A DNA stretch of 64,000 nucleotides from Pardosa pseudoannulata (lineage: Eukaryota > Arthropoda > Arachnida > Araneae > Lycosidae), in assembly GCA_032207245.1 (NCBI GenBank), contig CM063502.1:42559162-42623161 (forward strand). The letters are read 5' to 3'. Below, piece by piece: positions 1-15,400 of this stretch; position 1 is the first letter of the stretch, and every line of letters begins with the position of its first letter. The notes beneath the pieces are model-generated. The model was not told the DNA's origin, made no database searches, and saw only the letters and a program-made list of their open reading frames with translations. The position numbers and the translations under genes are program-made.

Positions 1-50
1 GGTTTGGAACACTACAGTCTACTTTTCTGAAAAACGAGGGCTAATTTCTA
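1..50 (-). repeat. tRNA-derived SINE, 3' fragment (reverse orientation)
   Basis: Starts with GGTTTGGAACACTACAGTCT and continues to GAGGGCTAAT, the reverse complement of the 3' end of the SINE that is nearly complete at 49,782-49,967. Only about 50 bases are in the window; the sequence after it does not follow the consensus. Confidence 0.6.
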
Positions 51-627
51 CACTTTGGGGTGTAGTGATAAAGGGTATTCATCTGACACATGTTGAAAAC
101 ATTTGTAATAACTAAAAGAGCAAATATGTGTATATAAATACTCTGTATTTACTTATCCCAGAGTGGATATCTTTTGTTTATTCAGTTATAAAGAATTATG
201 CATATATAAAACATAAAACTTTAAAAACAACTACAGGTATAAAAAAAATTATAAGCTGTATAATTTGAATGAAATTTTCAAAATTATTCAATTAGTATTT
301 AGCTAAACTGTTTCTGAAAATACATAAATAACATTATCATGGGAAAATTTAATTTTTGAAGATAACAATCACAATATTCAAGGTTTTAAAACTATTACTT
401 CAAGAACATTATTAATAATTTCACTTTTTTTTTTTCATGTTAAGAAATTTCAATCAGATTGAAAGCAAACCCAATAAATAGTAAAAAACTTTTCAGTAGA
501 TTAATACAGCTTTCATGAAAGCTTAGAAAATAAATTATATAAAAGAGAATAAAGTAAAATGGACAGGCAATTTCATGTACAAAGAGAAATATTTCTGAAA
601 GAGCTTATAATGTAAATGAATCCTTAC

Positions 628-787
628 TTGTTTAGTATCAATTTTAGTCAGAACTGCTGAATGGCATTTAAGAGGACAAGTATGATTACAACTCAAAGTT
701 TTGCCACATACTAAGCGGCAAGGAGGACAGGATCCAAAATGGCACTGATGTCTGTGACGTTGAGGATGATGACAATCTGGTGGAAGC
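628..787 (-). CDS. NFXL1: NFXL1-like coding exon 11
   Basis: Acceptor TTTTTTTAG just above 787 and donor GTAAGG just below 628. It encodes [16 protein letters not shown] and [11 protein letters not shown] segments typical of NF-X1 fingers and ends in phase 0. It is the last exon found in the window; the next one should lie to the left. Confidence 0.9.
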
Positions 788-3700
788 CTAAAAAAACAAA
801 AGTCAAAACAAACCAAAACTAAGCAACAAAAAGTATAAAAACCTAAGTTCACAAAAGAAGAATATATTACTTTATACATTATAATATACAACAAACCTTT
901 ATACTTACATCAAATATGCTACTAATTTTATTTATTAAAGTTTCAGAACTAATAAATACTTCTCTTAACCCTTTGGATTTCAGCCAAACAGCTAAAAAGT
1001 TTTAGGATTCTCTTCCCATCACCACAACTTACTTTCATGAAAAATAAATCTGTTCAATCCCTTTCTATATTTTCTAATAGAGAATCCATGTCCCCTGTTA
1101 TTTTGACTTGAAAACAGAGGTTTAAGAAATTTGCTGTTGGTTAGTTTAATTGTTAAGGGATTCAAAAAGTTAATTAGAAAGAAGCTATGCTTAATTTTAT
1201 AAGGCTGCATTACTTTAAATTAAAAAGGATAAAATGTTTCAGCCAGAATATAGTAAAATCAAAACAAAGCGAATAGGAATAAGAGTACAAATTAATAGAA
1301 AAGTAAAAGCCAACTGCTATTGTATACTAATAAACATAGTACTTCATATTTACTTACATTTTAAGAGAAAGTCCTGTAAGTACATACAACATAGTTTAAT
1401 ATACTGGAGTATTTGTGGGGCCAGATGAAAAAGATTTTCATAAACTACCATAATTACTCCTTTATATAAGTACAGGCATTAAATTTCTTTTGTTAATTAA
1501 TATAACAAGCAGACTCTCTTGAGCACTGACTGTACTTTTGTCTATGTTTAATGAAAATCAAATCTCTTTTACAGTTTTAAAACCTTTAACTTCTGTTACA
1601 TGTTATCATATTCCATGATTTTCACCCTTAAGTGTTAATGTCTCTCAAAATTTTTAATGCCTTAGACTTCCTCATTTCTTGCCTGTAGTGTACTATCAAA
1701 GTAGCTTATCCAGCTTCAACCTGTTATTTTAAAATTAGGATAGTATCACAGCAGTTATGGGATTTCTTGCATAATTTAAACATAGTGTATTGTTTGATTC
1801 ACTTCTAATGTAAATAAAGAGAAGTATGAACTAATTTATAATTTTGTTTTTCTGGAAATCAAGCGATGGTTAGACTGAAATCTCTAGTACTCCTAGATTT
1901 CCAAAGAGTACAAACCCCCTAGACACTTTAGTCACATGTTAAGGAAAAAATAAGGAATAATTCTCTTTGACGTATGCCATATAAATGTTTATGCAGGGTC
2001 TCCACAGAATTTTTGAAAGTCAATTTTATGACTTTTTCTTGATTTATTAAGATAATTTCATTTTCTTGCATTATTTAGCCATTATTATTTTAAAAATTTA
2101 TTCTCCTTTTCTAAACAAATATTCAATATTTATTGTTTATTAAGGATTAGTCAAGTATGTAAAACAGAAAAACTCAATTTCTGCTTTTTTATTTGAGGGG
2201 GGGGGGGCTTTTTCGATCACAATCTCTGCAAATATTAAAGTCAATGCATAATGAAATTTTGTCTTTTTCCTTTTTGGTAAATAAAAACCAATTTAAATAA
2301 AACAACTAAAAATTATTTTTCTAAAATGCTATTCCATGGATTGCCCTTGAAAAAGCTTGATGATTTCTCCCGTAATTAAAATTTTGATACCAAAAATCTG
2401 TGCTTTAAAAATTCTACTTTGGGTTTATCTTTTATATAGAAAATATTGCTACATTTACACAAACATATGCTACTAATAGATGTTTCCTTTTGATCACATT
2501 TTACTCTTTGGAAAGTAATAGCCAATGATTAATCTCAAAGGTAGAAAGTTTGTTTAAAAAAAGTACTCTCAAAAATAATAGTAATCAGTAATCAATAAAC
2601 ATTAACAATAATATAATTGCTATAATATGCAAAATTTACATTTTTTAAATTCAAAATAGTTTCTTAGAAAAATATATCAACAGAAATTTTTTCAACTGTT
2701 CTGTATCAAGCAATCAAAATAAGGTCTTCATCGTTTTAAAAAATTAACTTATGGCAAAAAAAGACATGATCAATCACATTTAAAAAATATGTTATCTTAC
2801 TTAAGTTTCCAAATCAAATTATTTCTTAAAACATGAGTCTATTAAACAAAATTAAACTTACTTGCAATCAGCAGAACATCTGGGAGGAACAGCAGACTTT
2901 TTTCTACCACAAGGTATTGTAACTTTGGTAACACCACAATTACATGTTATTGTAACTGTTTCTCTACAAGGATAACATGGCCCTAAAAGTTTCAAAAGAA
3001 TAAAATTTCATTTTTGTACATACTATTGTGAGCCACTATTAAGGAAAAAGAAAAAAACTATGTTAAAGAAAAATATCTCTCTATAGCTGCTACTAAATCA
3101 TTTATGGCCCAGCAAAGCTCTTTTAGAATGAATTACTTAACAAATATGCATAATTACTAGCTGTTAACAAATACATAATGCTCTCAAAATATTTTCTGCA
3201 ATTATGCCTTTCAAAGCACTATGATAAACATATTTTATATACAAGCTTATCAACTAAAACTAGATCAGAAAAAAAAATATATGAATTAAAAATTTTTATG
3301 ACAGTTTCAGTATTTTATATGAAAGTAGAAGAGATACATTTATCTGTATTAAGTATTCAAAATTAACAATGAATTCTTATCAAATTACAATAGTGATTCT
3401 CAAAGTCGATGTTGTAACTCTGAAATGCTATTATCAATTTCTACAGAAGAAGCATTTCAAGATCCTACATTCTCATTACCTAGAACATCAGTTATAATAA
3501 TGCCTACAGAACAGGCACATTCATTTTCATCCCCTTGGTTAGAAACAGTATTAATTTGAGTTCAACAGTTTCTGTTAGTCTGTTCTACTAAATATTTCTA
3601 TATTTGTTTAATATTTTCCAGTTTTAATTTTTTCACTCACTTTTAGTTTTATTCTTTGTTTTATATAATAATATTTGTTAGTCTATGATGATGTTATAAA

Positions 3701-6700
3701 ACAGGCTAAAATAATAAAATACAATGTATGCAGATGAAGGATAACAATTGCAGTTACTGGTCTACATAAAGCGTTCTGTTCTGGATGGATTATCCTGGTA
3801 CTGTTACAACAGTATGCCAAACAGGATATTCAGTGCTGACATATTTGAATTTCAATCCAGATTTAGTAAAATATATTGATTTCAAAAATTAATTTTCCAT
3901 TTAGAAGCCATATTAAAAAAAAACTACAGTGAAGGGGGGAGTAAATCCAAACCTCAAGTGTTATTACCATTACATTTAGTAGTTATGGCAAAAATTGAAG
4001 ACCTTGAAGTACCTGCCTGTTTTAATGAAGTAATGAAAAAATAATTCATGGCTAGGACCCATATTTAGAGGAGGGGCACTAAGAGAAAATGGAAGTGATA
4101 GGATATTCTGTAAAAATAAAAGAACATTCAAATTAAAAATAAGAAAATTAAAAAAAAACTCTTGTTGTAGTATTCTGTATTCAGTGTTTGTTTTTGGTGA
4201 TGTTGGTGTTTCAATGATAAGGCTCAGAGAAAAGTAAAAGAATGTTAAATCCAGTATCAGTACTATATTAAATAAATGTTCAACTCTTCTGCTAGCAGGT
4301 TTGGGAAGAGAAGTTGTTTGTTATTCAAGCATTCAAAAGTAAATTTTATATAGATATCATTGGATAGTCATTAAATTGTTTCAGAATTTAGAGTATAAAT
4401 AGGAGATACTGTCGTATGTCACATTAGAATCATAGTACAATGCATGATGTACCTCGGACCAATTTTTTTAAATTTTTGATTCATAAAATCATAAGTATTT
4501 GTTTTTAATCTAACAATGAATTAGGGCACTTAAAATTGAGATGAGATTTAGCTACAAGAAACATCTTTTATAATATGAAAAAAAATTATATATAAGACAG
4601 TTTTACACCTGATGTGCTTCAAGGCATGATATCTATCAAGTTGGAACAAAAGACATATTAATAAAAAAAATCAAATGCTTACATGAATAACTGAATTATC
4701 TTTCAAACAAAAAGGTTTAACAAGGAAGCTGTTGTATCTTGGACCTACACTGTAGTGAAACAAAGAAATTGGTTTGATATACAACATGTAGACAGTCTGA
4801 ACATATGTTATTTACACTCATCAAGAGGTATGATGCAGGATAAATACATTTATAAATAGCATCTGATTTACTAATAAAAATCACTGAGTGTTAAAAAATA
4901 ATAAGCTCACCAGAGAAAAAAAATAGATAATTGAAATACTTTATTAAATGCAGTATCGACTATAATGATATAGAAACTTTGTTATGCGCTCATACACTCT
5001 ACAAGCAAGTCTATAAATAAAACCTAATTCTTTAAAAAAAATTAACAGATAGTATTGAAAGCACTATAGGACCAAGGTACAACAAGCTCCACTACAGAAT
5101 TAATAGTTAAGAAAAGAATATCAACACTTTGGAAAAAGGAATACTGTGGAAATATATTGTTGAGTAAGATTCACAACAATATTTCCATTCTCTAAACTAC
5201 TTCCAACTAATTTGATTTTTTTTATTCCTCATCAGATGTAGGAGGAAGTAGAAGGAAAGAGAACTACAAGAATAGTCACTATGTCTTTCTTGTTGACACA
5301 GAATAGAAATTACAAAGAAAGTAGTACAATTTAACGATTTAATGATTATTCTGAAAAAGGAGAAGCATAAAAAAGAAGAAGAAATTGAAAGTTAGGCATT
5401 AAAACAACAATAACCCTGTTTTAATACATTTAAAATCACATTGTTACCACTATATTAAAAACAAGTCCTAATGATCAATAACTCTCATTTATTTCAAAAG
5501 ACAATTATGTAAAAATTTACCTGGGTGGCAGATACTACGGCATTTGTGGTGACCACAATTCAGAGTTTTTCCACATAGCACTTCACATGGTGGACATTGT
5601 CCAATACAGCACTAAAAAATGTTTACTTACATCAAAACTGAAGAACAGTATAATTTTAACAAAGAAATGAACAATACAATGAAAAGAATACTGTTTTTCC
5701 TAAAATATATCGAAAACACTACATTCAAAACTAATAAAGTTATTGGTAAATACATACAGAGGCAATGAATATAATTTTATTACTATGCAAGTGATAAAAA
5801 TTAAATTTAAAAAATACATATATTCAGAAATTGATTTCAGAATTTGAACTCAGAACTAAATGAATGATTTTTAACATCAGAATTTTAAAATAATTTAAAA
5901 TAAAGTTCCCTTAAATGATTTTATATAGTTTATAAGTCAATAGCAATAAACTGTGAAGCAGAGACTAAATATCCTCTCCCATTTTGGATGGAAGATATGT
6001 GTCTCCAAATTAATAAAGACCATAGCTTATAGCTGACCTTCATAATCAGTTGTCACATATTTTACACAGAATATAAAAACCCTTTCTACTAAAATAATAT
6101 TAAATCAAATGCATGTATAAATTTGATAACAAAATTTTTCAAATGCTTTCATGTACAACTGTTAATTTATGTGAAAGTACACTCAGTGTACAAATAAAGT
6201 TTGCTAAAGAAAAATAGATTTCTCAATATAAAAGTTTTAAAAAACATAAAAATAATTTTCAATTAATCAAATGTTTTTCATTTTTAAGTTACACTTTGAG
6301 CAATGCAAAGACAAAACTATATCTTTCTGTTACAAGGGTATGGGGGGGATGGTTTCGTGGTATAAATAATCTGAGAAAATATTCTTAAAAATTTTAATTA
6401 TTCAAATATTTTTTATATTTAAATTATACTTTGAGTAATGCAAACAGAAAACAAAGCAATACCTTTCTATTACAAAAATGCTTGCCACAATCACGGCGTT
6501 GTTTACATTTAATATCACAAGTAAATTCTTTACAACAAGGCACCGATTTTTCCCGCTGTCCACATCTGCATCTCATAACACGCATTTGTAAACACTAGAA
6601 AAAATATCAATACTTAAGATATTTTGATACAATTCACAATTAGAATCTTTAAGTGATAGGAAAGTAATATTAAAATCTATTTTTAAGTCCAATTAAAAAT

Positions 6701-9457
6701 ATTTCTCATGGATTTCATTCAAATATTGTAATATTAATTGCATGGTCACACAAAGATATATTCATATAGAAGTGTCTAAAATTTTAAATTAATATTGCTT
6801 ATAATACTGAGTTTGTTCTAAAATAAATTATGCATTGAGAAAAAGAACCTATTTTATAAATGATTTCAATCCATGGTATCAGCATAAGTAATATCTTCAT
6901 TATTTTTTAAAATAACCTCTTATATTAAGAAAAGTTTCTCAAGTAATACTGATTAATAAGCCATACGTAAATTTATAGAAACATTTTAACATACTATCCT
7001 TTCAGCATGCTCATTAACATGAAAAAATATAATTTAATGCAAGCAGTTGTCACACAAATGGGTTACATTTTTATCAGAAAAATTTATATGGAAACAATGT
7101 TATACATTAATTATATAAATTTGGTTTATTTTTCAACTAAATGTTGTATATCATGTTCAGTTTGATTTACTTTAAGATGAGTCATTATACTTTTAATGTG
7201 AAAATATAAGAGATTTCTTGTCTTATTTTCTTTAACTACAAAGTTTTAATGCTCAACCTCAAAGCATTTTATCTTTCATTAATTTTGACTGATGAATATT
7301 TAAGATTTAATATTTTTATGCTTATTGTAATATTAATAAACTTTTGCTAATGTTTACCACTATATTGAAAATATATTAATTACACATTTGTCAATTCAAA
7401 AAAAAAATTACAATATTCAGAAATATTTAATAAACATACATTTATCAGCTATATTTAAAATTTATTTAGATTAATATAAAGCAAAATAAGGGTTATATTT
7501 TATTTAATCAATACCTTTGAAAAACTTAACATCCCTGAACAGACAATGTAAAGGATGATAAACTGCCAATAGTATAAATTAAAATGTCATAAGTTATTCT
7601 GCTGAAAGGTCAATTATAAAACAATATATGTGATCTTGCAATTTGTAAAAATTAATTAATATTTAATTTTTATTTAATATTTAATTTGAGTTTAAGGCTG
7701 CATGATTTTACCATTTCATTATGCATTTAACATGCCTATTTATTAATTTTAATAAATAGGCATTTGTCAATAAAAAAATTAGTTTAAGTAACTTATTTTC
7801 TATATTAGTAGCTATTTCATGGTAAAAGAAATCTGTTTAGACTATGAACATCCTAGAGTCTTAAAAGAAATTTTTATATTTTCAAAGAATATAAATGAAA
7901 AATTACTGTAATCCCTAGGAGAAATGCTGCATCACTGTAAATGATAACTGAAGAAAATGATCTAAAAAATTCTAAATCAGCCAAGAAACACTTCATCAGC
8001 ATAAATACCATAATAAGTTAAATAGTGCATGGCAGTGCTATGAACATGACACTCATAAAATCTTGACTTAATCAAGCACTACTACTTTATTTTTTAATTT
8101 GTTCAACATAAACTACATTAAGCTTAAATTTAACATTTTAGCTTCTATGCCCTTTTTAGGGGCTATTTTCAAAAATTTAACTTCCTTCTTACTTAAAAAC
8201 TGTCTAACAAGTACTTAGTCAAATGATGGCTAAATGGAAAGACATTGATTTTTGGTCCCTGAATCTATGGCTTAGAATCCTGTTGCTTAGATAGATTTCC
8301 CAGATATTCAGAATTAACTTCATGCAGCAGGTCTTGATCTCATTAGCCCTTTTGTAGCAAAAATGTAGAACCAAACCACACTAAAACCAAAACAAGTACT
8401 TTTATGGTAGCATTTTAGATAAAATAATGCCAGCAATCAAACTTGTTCAAAAGCTATTTTAAATAAGACTGTAACTGTTCCAAGACCTTGTTTAGAGTTA
8501 ATAAAAAACTAAGTTTCTTAATCACATATAAATACTGCATCAGTAGAAAAATATCATAATCACTGAGTATTGAATATGTGAATACTGCAGGTTTTTTTTC
8601 TAGAAATTACAGTAACAATAAAGATATAAAATTATCTTAAGATTTACTTTCTCACAAGATCCAAAATGACACCTTTGGCTGCATCGATGTAGTTCGCATT
8701 CTAAAAGTTTGCCACAAGTATCACCACATGGCATCACAGTCTGTGTACAAGGCAAAACTTCTGATTTCTTAGTGCATGGACATGTTCTGGCTCCTGAGTT
8801 TGGACAGTTGGGACATGGCCCTTTATGACAAATTACTTGGCATGAATGATTACCACACTTCAAGGGCTTCATACAAACTTTATCACATTGCCATGTGGGT
8901 TTATCACAGGACTGTAGCTTAGTTTTGTCACCACATAAACACTTTTGAATGCTCTGTTTCTTACATGGTGAACAAGAATCTGTAAATAAAATATTAAAGA
9001 AATTGGGTTACACACTGAACAGTTCATATTATCGATCAATTTACCAAAAGAAGACAAACAGATAAAGGATTGTAATAAAATTCTACAATTTAAAAAATAT
9101 TAATCATCTCTTAATAATGAACAATAAAACTTTTCTAAAGCACAAAAAATAATTTATATAACAGTAATTAAAATTTAAAGATTTTAAGAACTGTGTTTTA
9201 AGAATATTTTTAACATAATTATAAAGAAATCAAGTACATATTTAGATTTTAGGTTTTATCCATTAAAAATTATAAAGTTTAAAATCTGAACTTCATGTCA
9301 AAGCTCTAAATAGTTTACAGATAAACTTTTGGAACTTTTTTGTATATAAAGATTACTCATAATCTAAATATTTGTTATCTTCAAAGGTGATCAAACTGCA
9401 ACATGTCAGTAAAAATGTGTGGCTGTCAACAAAATTTAAATTGAAATAAATGTGTGC

Positions 9458-9497
<40 letters not shown>

Positions 9498-12400
9498 TAT
9501 TGATTTATTGATTATCATTATGATTATGTAAGAGAAAGTTGCTAAAGTCGTACCATTACCATAAACAGTTAAATTGCCATAATTAAAGTGCCAAAAACAG
9601 CCCTTCTGATGACAGTAGGATGTGCTATTGACTCAGTCATATTTTTTCCAACAGCTCATAAATAAGAAACATCTACCTTTTATAGATGCCACTAAAAGTA
9701 AGATTTTGCTTATTTCTCTATTTCTAGGGTATATTGTAATAAATAGGTGATTTGATGGTGAATATTTTTATAGATATTCATTCTGTAGTAATTTGGAAGC
9801 TATTTGATTATAACAATGTTGTGATGTCTTATTCCAGTATTATGGATTTAAATTACAGACCTAGTTACACATTTAAACAATACAATGTTCAATTTAGGAT
9901 ATAAACTAACATTAGCCATACCTTTTTTATTTATGCTATTTTCAACAAAAAAGATATTTTTGGATTTAAGAAACACATTTTACTTAACTTATACAGATAA
10001 AATCTTTTTTTTTTTTTCTTTGTAGATAGCTGATCAATTTGGGATTTATTTTGAGGAGTACAACTTGAGCAACAGACATTATATTTATAAACTTTTCAAT
10101 ATTCTACTGTTAATTTATGAATAACAATAATAAAAACTATAAACTACTATATTATTTTAAATTTTCATCCCAATATATACATAATGCATGCCTCTGAAAT
10201 AAAATGCTTTTCCTGTATGGCCTGCTAAGTCTATTAAAATGACCAAGCAAGGTTTAAAACATCTTATCTAATATACTAATTTTTATATTAAGTTTATAAT
10301 ATGCAAAATTTTTAAGGAATAAATTCAACTATGTAAAATTAAAATTTATTCAAATACTGTAGACATAAAATTAATTTACTTTATAAATTGGATTTTATGA
10401 ACTCTGAATACTAAATACTTTAGATTAGCATTAATAGTCAGTTTAAACACTGCTGAACATACTACAATAATTTTGGTAAAAATACAACTAAGCAATCAAA
10501 AAATGTATTGAAATGTAGTAATGATAAAATTTAATAACAAATTAAATTTACTTATTAAATTATTTAAATTTTAATTAAAATTTGCTTCACTCAGGTACAA
10601 GCTTTGATTGTGAAATTCCCAGTTTCAAAGAAAAAAAAAATGATAATCAATAAGTATAATCATATGGTATTCTAAAGTTTTTTCTCTGAAAACTTGTGAT
10701 AAGATAAATATTAAAATAAATCATTTTACAGATATGTAAACTATAACTATTGATTTGAGTAAAAATCTTCCTGAATACATAACTTTTCAATTTATTTTCA
10801 CTTTGTTCTTAATATAACAGTAATATAAAGTTGATTATTATCCACATAAAAAATCAGAATGTGACTTGCAGCTTCTGCTCCCAAGAGGAAAATTTTGATA
10901 TTCTGAATTGCTAGAAAATATTTTACCCATTATACCACAATTGTATACTCATACTCAGCACTATAATTAATGTTTTATAAGCTATCTAACTTACGACCAA
11001 AAATTACTTTTTGAGCTTACAAATTATAAATAAAGAGCTGTAAGCTAACATAGTTGTGAATATCCAGAATAATAATTTTAGCCACTAAGTACACAAAATT
11101 TCTAAAGTTTAAGCAATATAATATTAAATAACCACTATAAAGGAGGCAATTACAGAATTATATAAGCAGTTAACATTATGGTACTGATTTATATTATACA
11201 GCAAGCAGCATTTATGTTCACCTTCAGATTATTTTTGATATTACTATTCTATAAAAGTATCCCCTGAGTTTTTATATAAAATCTTTTACAAATAATTTTG
11301 CACCATATTCAGTATATTGTCAAAAGACTTGAAAACAATCCAAATTTGTTTTCTAAATTCAAGAAAATATTCTTAAACAAGAATACTAAAAATTAATTAT
11401 GATATTCTATAAAATAACACACTTTTACAAAACAATATTAATTATGCAATGAAAATTAATAATGAATTCTGATACTTCAGAAACAATCCAAGCACTTAAT
11501 ATACCTTTGTGACAAATATCTTCACAATTATGAAGTTGACAAGATAATAATTTTTCACATTTTTTGCCGCAGGACCATTCTTTATTACTGCATCTCCTTT
11601 GTATCGGTTTGCTCTTTGAACAACAGCAAGATATTGAAACTGTCTGGGGACAGGGAGGGCAAGGGCCTAAATGTAATAGAATACCATATTCAGACATATA
11701 TTACTGAAGTTATATAGAAATGAAACAGATGCTTAATTACACTAAAAGTAATAGGAAGTACATAAAAATTGTTTCTCTAAATATTTAATCTACACTAAAA
11801 TATTAGATACCTTTTAAATTAAAAATGTTTATATGTTATACATTATAATTAACATATTCATTGACAGTAAGCATTTTGTCATGCTATAAAAAAGACATAT
11901 GGCATATATTAAAATTATAATGTACAAATTTTTCTGAAATATAAACACTAGAAATGAATGATGATAACATGGCTTGTAAGCTTTGATTCATATCATTCCT
12001 GCCACATACCACAAAGAAATTACATTAATACTATAGCATGTTAAAAACATGAACATAACCTATCTAACCATAAACAGATAGTATAAATTAAGGGGCAAAA
12101 CATACCATTTGAGTATTTCATATTAGTGAAATTTAAAATTTTATGAATCAAAAGAGAATTTACACTAATTTTTTCAATTCTACTTTTACTGCTTTGTAAC
12201 ATTGCATATTTCCCTAAAAATTGACACAATACTCAATCTTAGATCAATTTTTGCTCCAAGGGACTAATTAAGAATTTTTTTAGTTATTTTATCATGTACA
12301 AGGATCATACATATTTACATAGCATAACCAAAATTTGAAAAAATTACCAAAATAGTGGTAATGTACAAATTCCCATACCAAAATGAGAAAATGATGATCA

Positions 12401-15400
12401 ACAAAGTAGTCTGATCAATTGCCATTTCTGATCCTTGATCTATAAAACATTGCAATTTTATCTATAGTGGTATTTAGATAAGTTGATGTCACACAAACAC
12501 TTGATTGCAAGTGCCAGTTAAATGTTTCAGTATTTTCCTCTCCATTTTTCTCTCTCAGCATTTTCCTCAACAACTTATCATTTGTTATTGTGCAAAAAGT
12601 ATATATACTTATCAGTAATTGATATATTGTAAAGTTTTAATCTGAACTGCTATATTTCATGACAAAGCAAGTATTTAAGACTGAATAATTCATGAAACTA
12701 CAACTTATACCTAATAAAATCAAAAGTTTTAATTTAAAAAAAAAAATTGACATGCTCAAAGCAAATCATGGAAATATAATGACTACATAAATGATTTTAT
12801 ATACTTAATACAACAATTAAATACCTGGATGGCAAAGTAAAGAGCATACATGAGAGCAATCTGGCTTCAATCGCTTTCCACAAGTTCTGCCACATGAATG
12901 TGGCACACTCCACAAATCAAAAACTGGATTTTCCACTTTACCACAGAAACATAAATACTTCTTTGGTTGCTCTGAAGGTAAATATTCACTGCGGCATTTT
13001 GGGCTGAAAGTAGAAGATATGTAGTAACTAGAGGTAATATGAGATAGATGTTTTAGATCACCAGAACTAAGAAAAATTTATAAACCTTTTTCCCTCATAC
13101 AGAAATGTAATTTTGCTTTTATAGTTTCCATGACTACCCATGAATCATATAATATGATGGCAGATATTTGTTTAGGTATGCTAATTTAAAGGCACTAACG
13201 GATTTGTAGTTTTTGTCCTATTATTTACCTGATTCTCTGAATTGTACATCATATTATGTGATGAAAACAATTTTTCAATTTAGATTTTGGAGAGTATTTA
13301 AATAACTGTTTTCTACGCAAATTAAACTTTTTTACATAAATTTTAAATTCATAATTAATTTTTTCTATAACCAGTAAGACCTAAGAAAAAATATACAGTT
13401 TAGGTTTTTAAAATTGAGAAATTAATATGGTTAGTTGTTTTAAAGTACTAAACAAATCTTTTTGCTACACAGGAATTAATACTAGGACATAATGCTTATA
13501 ATTAATTCCAAAAGGCTATAGGCATGAAAAAAAGAGTGATTGGTTAATTGGTTTGGAGTGCTGCAGTCTAATATTTTGCTACTTGAGGTCTAATAAGACC
13601 AGAACCTACTGATTAAAGCTAATTTTAAACAGCTACAAACATCCATGCCCACAGTGGGATTCAAACTCATGATCTCTTGTACCAAAGAACAAAGCTCTAC
13701 TATTGGGCCATTGTTCAGCCTAACAGATAGATTCAAATACTATTATACTTAAATGCTATAAAACAGCACTCTTCCTGTCCATTGCCAAAAAAAATATGTA
13801 AATATATATATATATATATTAAGAACATTAATAAACTAGATTGAACATTATAAACTTAATGTATTATTCACAATTAATGCGTTAAAATTTTAGTACATTG
13901 ATTATGAATTACATATTTTTTATTTGTGTCATTTAACTGTTTAGTAAAAAAACTAATATGAAAAATATTGTAATAGATTGAATGAAAGAAGAAAAAATGA
14001 ACTAAATAACAGCATCATATTTTTACTTCCAAAAACATAAATGTAAAGAGATATTAAACCTGTAGAATATTTACCAGCACCACTTTCGATTTTGTTTATT
14101 TGCAACATCTTCCTCAGATGACAAATATAAGCTGTCTTTTGCCCATTTTTGAATGCAGAAGAGATGAAGTATTCCATAACAATGCTCACAAGACCAAATC
14201 TAGAATAATATTGGATAAGAAATCTTTCATCATCAGGTAATAACAGAATAAGTCAGTAAATATTAAAATGAAAGTATAACTTTAAAAAATATTTAACATA
14301 ATTGATTATCTAACATTTACAGTTTAAAAAGTAAGTTTTAAGAAATCAAAATTGGTTTAGTTATATAAAAAGAATACGTATGATATAGGTTCTAATATAT
14401 CTAAAATTGTAACAAGTATTTCCTTTCAGAAATGGTTTCTTACAAAATAATAATACTAGCTTTAGAACCAACCAGAAAAAAATGCTCAGTTTTATAACAG
14501 AGGCAAACATTTTAAATGATCTATTTCCATATAAAACTACTATTGATTCCAGCATTAAAAATTGTTTAATTGCTACAATAGAAGTTTAAAAGGTGTTAAT
14601 ACTATATCACGATTAATGGCACTTTATGATATTTTGCCTTAATTACTACAAAACTATAATAATATTTGGCATATTACATTATTAACATATAAAGAAATAT
14701 AAATACAGTAAAACTTTGTGAAGTTGTCACTTCCTTTGATATCAACAAGGTCTTATACACAATAATATAAAATACCCCTCCTTTATACAGCACCAAATTT
14801 AATTCTACTCTGGGATACTCATCACCCTAAAAAATAAACCAGGTTATTTTTCTATTCCCTTTTTAATGTTATTTTTTAACCCTATTTTTTTCACTTTACA
14901 AAAGACAGGCATTTACAGGGAATTTTCAACTATGCTTGTGACTGCAGAAAAACATATGTAAATTCCATTGTTATTTAGGGTTCATTTCCTATCCATTTGG
15001 GGTCAAATGGTAGGATGCTGCTCTTCAGAGATTGTAGGTTCGAATACTGCCCATGGCATGAATGTGCATAGATGTTTGGAATCAACTTTAACCCTTTGCC
15101 CTCCAGCTAATTTCGCTCTCTAGCTACATTGTCAAAAATATCGTGACAACGGAGTGCAAAGGATTAAGCAGTAAGTCCCAGTCCCATTAGCCCTCATGCA
15201 GCAAAACAATAAACCTTGGTTTTTTTAACTAAACCTACCTAACTTAACCAAATCAAACCTACCAATTTGGAAAATTTGAGTTATTTAAATCTCACTGTTG
15301 ATCATTCTAAGCATACTTCTAGTTATCACTCTGTTGAGTATAAACATCTTGACTGCTCCTGAATGTGAATTCATTTTTTAGTAAGTAAACCCCACCATAA

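Larger units (their letters stand above)
788..12824 (-). other. Introns 5-10 of the NFXL1-like gene (with exons 6-10 inside)
   Basis: AT-rich intron sequence with few CpG. Besides the exons listed separately I see a 10-base G run at about 2198, a 15-bp hairpin at 7732-7763, a diverged SINE at 8226-8395 and a TA microsatellite at 9459-9494. No other coding signal was recognised; short open frames here have no exon-like composition. Confidence 0.6.

Noticed and set aside
12484..12494. TGATGTCAC within an NFXL1 intron
   Set aside because: Isolated match with no TATA, gene start or CpG context; expected occasionally by chance in 64 kb.
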